Source: Syncephalis fuscata (taxonomy: Eukaryota; Zoopagomycota; Zoopagomycetes; Zoopagales; Piptocephalidaceae). Taken from it: 64,000 bases of DNA. Below the pieces are notes generated by a model that was given only the letters and a program-made list of their open reading frames with translations, was not told the DNA's origin and did not search any database. Shown here in pieces: positions 52,266 through 61,108 of this stretch (positions within the stretch are counted from its first letter, which is position 1; each line of letters opens with the position of its first letter). The stretch lies in NCBI GenBank assembly GCA_025786725.1, contig JAHLTZ010000008.1, positions 744,001 to 808,000 on the forward strand, in the 5' to 3' direction. Made by a program: the position numbers and the translations under genes.

Positions 52266-52757
52266 ATGTTGCACTACTCAAAGATATTGGCCATTGCCAC
52301 CGTTTTAGCCGTTGTTCCATGGGTCAGTGCTGGTAAGTAGTTCTGATTTTATGTTACATTCTACTTACTTGTCAATCTAGATATTGTTGAAATTAACTCA
52401 CCGGCACAATATAGCAGCCAATGTATCGGCAAGCCAATAAAAATTGCATACGATGTCTTATATAGAGATATGGCCATAATGACATCAGTTAAAGTCAACT
52501 TTGTTTCAGTAAACGGTAAAACTCGCTTCCTTAACATAGCCAACAGTAAACGACCATCAGGCGCTGGATCATGGAAATATAGCAAGAGCTGGCCTACATC
52601 CGCAAACCTTACTCCTGGCGACTACAAAATTGAATTCAATGGTAAAGCTGTCATAAGAAAAATACCAAGTCCAGGCGAGAAATATACCGATATTAATAGC
52701 GAGGAATATACCGATATTAATAGCGAGCAATTAATCAAACTGGTTAAATGTCACTAA
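52266..52757 (+). CDS. small secreted protein, Ig-like/KNH-like fold suspected
   Basis: Exons 52266-52332 and 52381-52757, phase consistent, 147 residues. The signal peptide MLHYSKILAIATVLAVVPWV ends near SAG. The mature part starts DIVEINSPAQ and contains GKPIKIAYDVL, VKVNFVSVNG and LTPGDYKIEFNGK, an alternating beta pattern reminiscent of the Kre9/KNH-type domain of fungal cell-wall proteins (weak inference). Near the C-terminus the octapeptide KYTDINSE/EYTDINSE occurs twice from a perfect 24-base tandem duplication at about 52681-52728. It could be a wall protein or an effector. Confidence 0.7.
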
Positions 52758-53822
52758 TATTAAATGCTGTATTGAAACATTAGCATTAGTATTTTCAAGC
52801 TTTATTTGCGTAATAAATTGCTCTATTAATGACAGACAACTTAATATAATCAAATACGTTATAAATTTTTATAATTATACAGTGTATACTTGCTGATACA
52901 AATGCTGTATTATAAACAATTTACAAACAACGACATGGCGCGGTCATGTATTTTTTTAAAATAGTGTCAATTGCCATATTTTATTTAGATAAAATTTATA
53001 AAAACAATTTAAATATGGTTAACGGCTAAGCACCAGGTTGCAGAGTGTGCTAACACCGATGGTATAGCTGGTGTTAATTTTTGGTGTTAAAAAGGCGTTT
53101 TTAATTAATTAATGTTATCAATAAATGGTGTTGAGTGCGCAATCAAAGTATTATTAAATATTGCTATGCTGCATCCATTTACCCTTCCGCCTATCTTATA
53201 ATTAAACCATTGGCAATTACCAATTGCCCATGTTTTCTCAAATATGCTGTAGTCATTGGTACGTATTGCCAGCTTTAAGTGACTCTAGATTTGATTTATA
53301 GCTTTACTTTGCCATCTGGCAAACATAGGAATAAATGGTACCTTTTTCTTATCAAATAATGCCTTGGCGTGTGCCCTGTATATTTGCCATATTGCTGACG
53401 CCGCAATACTTTGATTTCTAGAATGAATTTGTTCCATGCCCACAGTCCATTCAAAACATTTGCCCGTGTAAATTTCGGTATTATTTACTCTGAGTTTAAG
53501 TATTTACTAAATACGGCTTAACATAAAAATCCCATAAATTAGCACGTTAGAACATCAATATTCCAATGCACCTTCCAAAAATCATAACAACTGTTTTATT
53601 ACTGTAATTTCTATTCGTTTTACAGCTGTATTTATAGTATAACCAGCAAATAAATAGACTAGTATTAAGCGTTACATCCAATTCATATTGGATTATATCT
53701 TTGGTAATAATTGTATTGGAAGATAATAATTTTAAAAGTTACTATTTATAGCTTATAATTAAATTACAAATTATACATTTATATTAAACATAGAGCTAGT
53801 TATACCTTCAATTATATACTAC
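52758..53822. other. intergenic with repeat family 2 copy 2
   Basis: Repeat copy at 52985-53461, then AT-rich sequence up to the LTR element. The insertion-site duplicate CTAC is at 53819-53822. Confidence 0.5.
52985..53461 (-). repeat. dispersed repeat family 2, copy 2
   Basis: Direct copy of 50490-50972. Small indels between copies (for example taaagcacc against taagcacc) fall in its coding-like and non-coding parts alike, so the family is decaying. Confidence 0.75.
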
Positions 53823-54486
53823 TGTTACTAATTTACCTGTATAACTATGGTGTAAATTGCGCTATTTACTAAATGTGGTAAATAACTTAATTAGCAATAA
53901 TTACATCACGTGATTGTTCCCATTTCTGGTAATCGTCAGGGTCCTTACAAAGATAGTCGTGCTTTCAGCCAAGATACGACGATCATACTATTATAATTGC
54001 TTCTAATTCGTAGCAGGAAACACAGCGCCTATAAATATTTGCGATCCACGGCCCCATATTACTTATTAAAGTAACACTGGCCCCATATCGCTTGAAGAAG
54101 AAATTGAACAGACAAGCCGTTCAAGTTCTTCCTTCGCAGTATTCAAGACCATTTACTATAAAATGGCAACTATGTTTCTTAATCTTAATAAACATTATCT
54201 TATCTTGGTTTAAATTCTTTTTTATTTTATTTGAATTTTGAACCTTTTGATCATTTCAGTCTTGCAGTGATTGCTAGACTGAACTGATCTTTTTATCTGA
54301 GTTAACAATATTCTAGTCATTTATTCTACTTCTGTGGAAATTATTAATTAAAGGTTAATAATCTTTATTAATAAAAACAATTAAGTAAGTCTTATATAAC
54401 ACTAATTACTAACATTATAGGTCACTCAAGACCAAGCATAATATTAGTAATCTGTTTATTATTCTACTCTTAGTGGAATAGTAACA
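53823..54486 (+). repeat. 5' long terminal repeat
   Basis: 664 bases, TGTTAC...GTAACA ends. Carries the promoter for the gag transcript by inference; no TATA position claimed. Confidence 0.93.
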
Positions 54487-54502
54487 TTTGGCGAGCACAC
54501 CA

Positions 54503-54522
54503 GGACCTGGTAAAACAGGTCC
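54503..54522 (+). promoter_or_regulatory. perfect hairpin in the retroelement leader
   Basis: GGACCTG at 54503-54509 pairs exactly with CAGGTCC at 54516-54522 around a six-base loop, between the presumed primer site and the gag start. Position suits an RNA packaging or dimerisation signal, which is inference. Confidence 0.5.
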
Positions 54523-54568
54523 ACCGGCCCCGAAAGATCTCCTGTGCAAATAAATAAAGCATTATGCT

Positions 54569-55900
54569 ATGGACGGCCCGGAAAACTCAAGAGTAAGAAG
54601 AACTCCATTATGGACAACAGGCTACACCACAGATACAAGATACAAGTACAATGATTATTATCTGCCCCATAAAACAATGGACTACCACGCAAAAATTGAT
54701 GATAGCATTCCGTTATTCAACAGTTTAATTAAAGACGAAGATCCAATTCTGTGGCTGGAACTATTTGAGCAAGGTGCTAGACGGAATGGATGGCTAGAGT
54801 ACGAAAAACTAGCGAAAGTATCATTGTATCTGGAAGGACGTGCAGCGCTGTGGTTTTACGATGTAGAAGATTGGATCCAAACATGGAGAGAAAGCGATGA
54901 TTTTGGTCATTATTCAACCAATTCATTCTATGGAAAATTCTACGCAAAGTTTATTACTCCAAGTATAGAACGTCTTTGGCTAGAACAATTTCGATATTGC
55001 ACATTTGTAAAGAATGATAGTGTTACAACATTTGCTAAACGGTTAAGCGAAATACACAAACGTTGTACGCTATATCTAAATGTTAGTGACGCTGAACTGA
55101 TCGATCAATTTAAGCAAAATTTATCTGTTGTAATACGGGAAAAATTGTTAAGACATTTAGATTTTATGGAACGCGAATATCAAATTCGACAATACAGCTT
55201 TGATACAATCGTTAAAATCACTCAAAGAGTGGAGTTAAACCACATTAATGAATATGGTAGCCTACCATATGACTATTCATGTGAACAAATTGATCACGAG
55301 CCGTATCATTGCCATTACGCAAAATCAATTTATATGCGAGAATGGATATATACGTCTGTTCACCAAATTCGTCACAAAGTACAACCAAAGTCAACAGCGT
55401 GTCAGCCGACAGTACATATTGTCAACAAATGTCCGCCGAATCAAACTGCCTCAGACAAAGTAATTGATACTAAGCAACAAGAAGATATAGTTGAATATGA
55501 AGGCACTAATAATATCAATTCAAGTACTACGTCATATGATTTGCAAGTTGATTCAACAATTGTCGATAAAATACAACAAAGGTTAATATCATGCAACAAC
55601 TACATCGAGCTAGTAAACAACAATGTAGACAAGTTCGATGAGATAAAATTGAATGCTACTAAATTGGTTCGGCTTAAACGCAATGCCGAGAATATAAATA
55701 TAAATTATATATTGCATTCGAATAACTTGCCATTATTGTCAGCTTTCGACAACTACAATTATGGCATCTTTATGTTGGATAACAGAGGTAAAGGAAGCGC
55801 TAAACCATACGAAGAATTATCTTTGTCCAACTTAAAACATTCTTTGTGTTATGGACAATGCGAGGACGCATTTTCGTGTGGTGCAGGGGAATGTTACTAA
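54569..55900 (+). CDS. retrotransposon Gag-like capsid protein
   Basis: 443 residues. The core from about residue 55 to 215 fits the Ty3-type retrotransposon gag domain: DPILWLELFEQGARRNGW, KVSLYLEGRAALWFYDVEDW, the FYGKFYAKFITPS segment, and FVKNDSVTTFAKRLSEIHKR, followed by a helix with ELIDQFKQNL. No CCHC zinc knuckle is present; the C-terminus ends in a Cys-rich tail (GQCEDAFSCGAGECY). The stop codon TAA (55898-55900) and the two codons before it come from the first nine bases of the right LTR, so the frame runs into the LTR. This suggests an internal deletion of pol joined gag to the 3' end. Confidence 0.88.
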   Translation: MDGPENSRVRRTPLWTTGYTTDTRYKYNDYYLPHKTMDYHAKIDDSIPLFNSLIKDEDPILWLELFEQGARRNGWLEYEKLAKVSLYLEGRAALWFYDVEDWIQTWRESDDFGHYSTNSFYGKFYAKFITPSIERLWLEQFRYCTFVKNDSVTTFAKRLSEIHKRCTLYLNVSDAELIDQFKQNLSVVIREKLLRHLDFMEREYQIRQYSFDTIVKITQRVELNHINEYGSLPYDYSCEQIDHEPYHCHYAKSIYMREWIYTSVHQIRHKVQPKSTACQPTVHIVNKCPPNQTASDKVIDTKQQEDIVEYEGTNNINSSTTSYDLQVDSTIVDKIQQRLISCNNYIELVNNNVDKFDEIKLNATKLVRLKRNAENININYILHSNNLPLLSAFDNYNYGIFMLDNRGKGSAKPYEELSLSNLKHSLCYGQCEDAFSCGAGECY

Positions 55901-56555
55901 TTTACCTGTATAACTATGGTGTAAATTGCGCTATTTACTAAATGTGGTAAATAACTTAATTAGCAATAATTACATCACGTGATTGTTCCCATTTCTGGTA
56001 ATCGTCAGGGTCCTTACAAAGATAGTCGTGCTTTCAGCCAAGATACGACGATCATACTATTATAATTGCTTCTAATTCGTAGCAGGAAACACAGCGCCTA
56101 TAAATATTTGCGATCCACGGCCCCATATTACTTATTAAAGTAACACTGGCCCCATATCGCTTGAAGAAGAAATTGAACAGACAAGCCGTTCAAGTTCTTC
56201 CTTCGCAGTATTCAAGACCATTTACTATAAAATGGCAACTATGTTTCTTAATCTTAATAAACATTATCTTATCTTGGTTTAAATTCTTTTTTATTTTATT
56301 TGAATTTTGAACCTTTTGATCATTTCAGTCTTGCAGTGATTGCTAGACTGAACTGATCTTTTTATCTGAGTTAACAATATTCTAGTCATTTATTCTACTT
56401 CTGTGGAAATTATTAATTAAAGGTTAATAATCTTTATTAATAAAAACAATTAAGTAAGTCTTATATAACACTAATTACTAACATTATAGGTCACTCAAGA
56501 CCAAGCATAATATTAGTAATCTGTTTATTATTCTACTCTTAGTGGAATAGTAACA
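55892..56555 (+). repeat. 3' long terminal repeat
   Basis: 664 bases, read as identical to the 5' LTR. Its first nine bases complete the gag frame. Confidence 0.93.
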
Positions 56556-56996
56556 CTACTTTTATTTAAACATTGATAAAAAAACCAGATTTAATAAATT
56601 GTCGCAATTAATTCATCGGGGGTTTTTCTTGTTTTTTTCCTAATCCATTTGATGCGATAAGAATACGTAACATTTATCTAGCATTTAAAGATTAAATCTT
56701 ATCAAAATTGCTTTTATTCCAGTTTTGTTCTATAAAAGTAAAATTTATCATTCTATTTTTATAAAGTGCTGTTTTAAATGGTATTTGGAAATATCATGCG
56801 GCGCATACTCAATTTAGCAAGTCCCAACTAACGAGTACCCGTAGGACTTTTAAAAAATTGAATAAATATTAGCAGCAGTATTACTACGCGCATCGCTTTT
56901 AGTTCTTCCTTTTTACGACTCACAGGCTCTTGCCATTGTTATTACTTTCCAGCCAATTATTTGACTTTAACGAACAATTTTGTTATAATGATACTT
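56556..56996. other. intergenic and promoter of kinase-like gene 3
   Basis: Starts with the CTAC target duplicate, then AT-rich DNA with homopolymer runs. Nothing else seen. Confidence 0.5.
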
Positions 56997-58537
56997 ATGA
57001 AAAATAGTCAGCTTACTAAGTGGGCCAGTGCTTTGGCATTTATTTTATCTGCACATCTTGCTTTAGCCACAGCGCATAATATTAGCCAGCTCAAAAGTAT
57101 AACTATTACTAATGCTCAGTTTTATAATTTGTGGCTAATAGCAAATTTTAGATGTTTTAATGAATCGTAAAAGAGGCCCTCCCGATGGAATCGGTGTTCC
57201 TGATAATCTTAATCCAACGAACCAAGAATACTCATGGACACAGAAATATAACTTTCAACGTGTTCTTGTGAAATGCCGAGCTCCTACTGCTTTTAATAAT
57301 CAGTTTCAATTTTATCAGGTAATAACTACAAATATTTGGTTGCAAAGTTTGTCATCCTTTAATGCTTATTTTAGGATTTTATAAATAAAGCATCTACGCT
57401 ACGTGGTGTCGCAGGAAACGAATACATTACAGCACCTCTTTTCGACTTTGACATACACGAAAAGCGCTGTTTTGTTCTATTAGACAATTGTCCCTTGTCA
57501 TTGACCGTTTACTCAGGATATATATCACCGGCTAAAAAAACAGAATTATTTCCTCGTTTATTTAAGCAGTTGATACAAGGTAGCTATCTATTGTTAATAG
57601 TTTGCTATGCATGTCATTATTAATTAACTACGTTTATTTAGGTGTTAACTATGTACATCAACTTGGATGGGCCAATTTAAACTTTGATTTAAACAGTAAG
57701 TTATTACTGTTTAACTAATGTTTATCGGTACACTAAGCAACAACAATAGGCATTTGTATTAAATTAAACCCAGAACCAACAATGATGATTTATCTTGATC
57801 GTATAAAAAGCTTGAAGCCACTTCAATATAACACCGACCAAACAGTTATACCTAAGCCAGCGTATGATCCCTTTCTACTCTACCCAAACGAATGGGTCTC
57901 TCAAAATCTTGTAGATCCACGTAAAGCTGACTTATGGAACATTGGTGAAATATTCTACTATGCATTTTTTTCCAACATTAAATATTACGAAGGATTAGAA
58001 GAGGCAAAGCAAATGGTTGATCACACATTCTCCTCGATTAAAATGCCACGACCAACATCTTCGGTCAATCTACAAGAAGCGTTTAAAACATTTTTGCCCA
58101 AGTTTAAGTATTTCATAAAACATCAATTAAATGATAGCTTAAATTCTTTAAATAGTAACAGTAAAAGCAGCAGTGATCTAGCTATTTTGCTTAATTTACA
58201 TGGCGGTTTCCCTCAACAGCTTATTACAACACGACCACAGACGCCGTTTAACGAGATAGTGCTATCGCAAAGTATAATCAACCTGTTAAAAACCAGTTTG
58301 GGTATTATCTACCATGACGACCATTTTAAACATTATACGCAGTTTATACTTAACGGATTTTATCGTTTGGGCATTATAGGTGCTGTAACATTGGATTACA
58401 CTCAGCATTCTAAAATGTACGCTCCTGCACTCAAAATGATCTCTCAACTCTTGGTTTGGTATCCGCAACAACGACCCACACCAGAAGATTATATCAAACA
58501 ATGGATTAGTAGAGAAACTGCTCAAGCTACGTCATAA
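56997..58537 (+). CDS. secreted kinase-like protein 3 (pseudokinase-like)
   Basis: Predicted secreted pseudokinase. Signal peptide MKNSQLTKWASALAFILSAH, processed after a LALATA-type site; an upstream in-frame ATG at 56988 is an alternative start. Exons 56997-57096, 57152-57318, 57375-57579, 57642-57695, 57750-58537 agree in phase; 437 residues. NFQRVLVKCRAP aligns with AFVKC of paralogue 2 (possible beta-3 Lys); CFVLLDNCPLSLTVY is hinge-like. The separate 54-base exon, same length and phase as in paralogue 2, encodes GVNYVHQLGWANLNFDLN: HxD is replaced by NLN, and MIYLDRIK replaces IIDYDC. The C-terminal region is longer (250 residues) with no recognised domain, containing a YAPALKMISQLLVWYPQQRP segment that is reminiscent of the kinase C-lobe helix. 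Confidence 0.85.
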
Positions 58538-58825
58538 TTAGTCTAATGGTTATTTGGATTGGTTGTCATGTTCAAAAGCACATTATCAATAGTATGGTTA
58601 TCAAATAGCTGCTTCATTTTACATATTTTACAATTGACTAATAATCATTTTAAACTTTAATACAAAATGCAAGTAAAATATAAACGTAACATTATTATTA
58701 TTGTTGTTGTTATTGTTATTATTACTATTTTAGCGATGGGCACTGAAAGACGCTATAAATGTATAGAATTGGATGGCAAAAGAGAAAGAAAGAAAGAAGA
58801 AAGGAGAATAAAATAAAGTGTGTTA

Positions 58826-61108
58826 TTATTCGCGGAAAGAAACGGTTCGTTTACGTAACGGCGTGGCATCTTCCTTTGTTTGACCACGACGTGGACGACG
58901 TGTATAGTCGAGAATAAGGAAACGACCGCCATACCGATCAATTCGGCCAGTAAATGAAGGTGTAACACATAATTCATCGTCACGAGCATGTGATCGACTA
59001 GAAATTTGTGTAGTGGAGGGAAGTGCTAAATTGCTGAATGGTGAACCTGATCTAAAGGCAGCATCTAACGCATTAAATTGCGGCGATGATGTTGTTTGAG
59101 GAGCAATTAATGGCGATAAACGCGGTGAAACAGAACGGCTATGTGGTGCATGCGAATGTGGTGTAGGTGCACAAAGATGCTGAGTACGCGTTTTTGGGCT
59201 TTCGCCCGATGATAGCTCATTATCGGTCGTATTATCAACAGGTTGACATTCCTCCCACTCTGTTGGCCATAGCCAGCGTAAAGCTAGACCCGTTGTTACA
59301 TCTACAAGACAACGACGGCCTTCCTCGTTGCTTACTACAGCTACCGAACCAAGGACATGAGCTGGACGCGGTGTAGCCCATGGCCAATGGCACTGATAGC
59401 GTGGAAGGCCATTTGACAACGAAAGAGCTAGACAACGGGGTGGAGCAAGCGCGTCTACGTCCAACGAGGCTGCATTGGCTGCTGACAAGTTATTGCCAAC
59501 ATCAGCGTCAGGATGTAAAAAGAACTGTGCTATACCAGCCTCGGCAAATACTTCAACCGAGTGTAGATCACGATGACGTGCCAATTCGCGATCCCACAAC
59601 AAACAGTTTAAACGTGTAGAATGCAAAGCAACACGAGAGCGACGCTGACTATGCGCCACTGTAGCGCCGGATGGGTCTCTACACTGTGTGTATACCACAA
59701 GTACACGATCTGCATCAACGGCATAGACACGTAGCGTATCACGGTCAACACCTTCGATTGGCAACATACCCGCACGCGATGCACGACGTTGTCCATTGTG
59801 TTTAATAGGCGATGGATCGTTATTGGCACTGTTACGCGACCGAACCGACCATTGCTCCCAAAGCATCTGTAGACGATGGCCTACAACACCGCAGGCATAG
59901 ACGAGGAGCGATCGATCGTCGGATGCTTGTACACAGCCATGACCAAGACTGCTGCCGAAATTACCAACTTCGGTGGCATTTCGAGCCAGATCGTAGACTG
60001 TATACCCGTTGACTGCAGCACCAGATAAAGGTGATCCACAAGTGCTGGTCGAATTGGCCGATCCAGTGCCTTGTGATGAGCGTGGCGTCACTAGCCAACG
60101 ACCACGTAATTCAGTCAATCTAGATGCATCAAATCCATCAACTCGATATGCCATATGTTGATGGCCAGTCTTCCATACACAAAGTGTGTGACGGGGTGTA
60201 ACAAACATTGAGCCGCTATTGTTGGGCACAGGCAAATTGACACCATCCGTAACAGCAGCGGCAATGGAATCAGCGACCAACACCACAACAAATCGATCAT
60301 TAATACGTGCATCTGCCACGCCGGGAATGCGGGCCACGCCCAACGCAGAACGACGAGCGCCTCGGCCACGTAGAACACGAGGTGGTGGCGTAGTTAAAAC
60401 ACCAGGTATACCTTGCATACCTTTGTCGGATAATTCGTAGAATCGTGGTGAATAATCTCCCCGATGCTCAACAATGATAACTCGACCTTCACGGGCCACT
60501 CGTAAAATTGTACCGGCTGCACCACTGGCGAGTACATTGACACGCTCACCTTTCTCGACGGGCAAAATCACTTCACGTAGACGTGCACGCAGCGGTGCCA
60601 TTTCTGATGTTTTCTTTTTCAATCTACTCGCTCTACTCCCTTCACTTGATTCATCTTGTAAGCCGCCGTTACGCCAGGCCGTTTCTAATTGTCGCCGAGC
60701 CAGAAACACTTGATTCCAGCTGATTTCTATGGTATCGTTGGATGCGCCACCAAAGGTAGACACACTATCTTTAAGCCACGAACGTAGCCAGTCGCGCTCC
60801 TCGTGAGCACTTAATAAATAAGCCGCGCGGTATAAACGACGGCCAAAGCCTGGGTCCGCCATTACGGCACGGTGTAGTTGCCACGAACATGCAGCCAAAC
60901 GAACAGCTGTACGTAAGTCATCAGGGCTAATAAACCGAACAATACGTTGTAATACTGCGTCTGGAATGCCCAGTGGCGCATTTAATTTCTCTATGCTTCG
61001 TTGATGTCGATGGCCCGATATTTTTACCTTTTCGCTGTAGCGGGTAAGTGTGGATTTACGTGCCGGATTACGAGCGGGCTTTGTCCAGGGAATCACGTCG
61101 GGAGACAT
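58826..61108 (-). CDS. F-box protein 2, propeller-like C-terminal part
   Basis: Likely SCF adaptor. Uninterrupted 760-residue frame starting MSPDVIPWTK. F-box-like block near residues 45-100: LGIPDAVLQRIVRFISPDDL then RTAVRLAACSWQLHRAV and DPGFGRRLYRAAY. The rest shows repeated beta-strand-type segments (GAAGTILRVAREGRVIIVEH, RFVVVLVADSIAAAV, HTLCVWKTGHQHMAYRVDGF, VYAVDADRVLVVY) as in a propeller, though no WD signature is clear. A Pro/Ser-rich tail with HSHAPHSRSVSPRLSP precedes a basic C-terminus. Same design as the F-box gene at 44.7-47.4 kb, including the sequence order RxxxRxAxxSxxLxxxxxxxPxxxRxLY. More GC-rich and intact than that gene. Target proteins unknown. Confidence 0.8.
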   Translation of the reverse strand: MSPDVIPWTKPARNPARKSTLTRYSEKVKISGHRHQRSIEKLNAPLGIPDAVLQRIVRFISPDDLRTAVRLAACSWQLHRAVMADPGFGRRLYRAAYLLSAHEERDWLRSWLKDSVSTFGGASNDTIEISWNQVFLARRQLETAWRNGGLQDESSEGSRASRLKKKTSEMAPLRARLREVILPVEKGERVNVLASGAAGTILRVAREGRVIIVEHRGDYSPRFYELSDKGMQGIPGVLTTPPPRVLRGRGARRSALGVARIPGVADARINDRFVVVLVADSIAAAVTDGVNLPVPNNSGSMFVTPRHTLCVWKTGHQHMAYRVDGFDASRLTELRGRWLVTPRSSQGTGSANSTSTCGSPLSGAAVNGYTVYDLARNATEVGNFGSSLGHGCVQASDDRSLLVYACGVVGHRLQMLWEQWSVRSRNSANNDPSPIKHNGQRRASRAGMLPIEGVDRDTLRVYAVDADRVLVVYTQCRDPSGATVAHSQRRSRVALHSTRLNCLLWDRELARHRDLHSVEVFAEAGIAQFFLHPDADVGNNLSAANAASLDVDALAPPRCLALSLSNGLPRYQCHWPWATPRPAHVLGSVAVVSNEEGRRCLVDVTTGLALRWLWPTEWEECQPVDNTTDNELSSGESPKTRTQHLCAPTPHSHAPHSRSVSPRLSPLIAPQTTSSPQFNALDAAFRSGSPFSNLALPSTTQISSRSHARDDELCVTPSFTGRIDRYGGRFLILDYTRRPRRGQTKEDATPLRKRTVSFRE

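Larger units (their letters stand above)
53823..56555 (+). mobile_element. complete gag-only LTR retrotransposon (non-autonomous)
   Basis: Element of 2,733 bases: two LTRs of 664 bases (53823-54486 and 55892-56555) that I read as identical, beginning TGTTAC and ending GTAACA, flanked by a CTAC target duplication (53819-53822 and 56556-56559). The internal part of 1,405 bases has one gag-type ORF and no protease, reverse transcriptase, RNase H or integrase. A TGG at 54489, two bases inside the left LTR, could start a tRNA primer site. A purine tract gcaggggaa directly precedes the right LTR. Matching LTRs indicate very recent insertion. It must borrow enzymes from an autonomous relative elsewhere. 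Confidence 0.93.

Noticed and set aside
59167-60713. Several 60-80 residue plus-strand frames antisense to F-box 2
   Set aside because: Shadows of the strongly coding minus strand.
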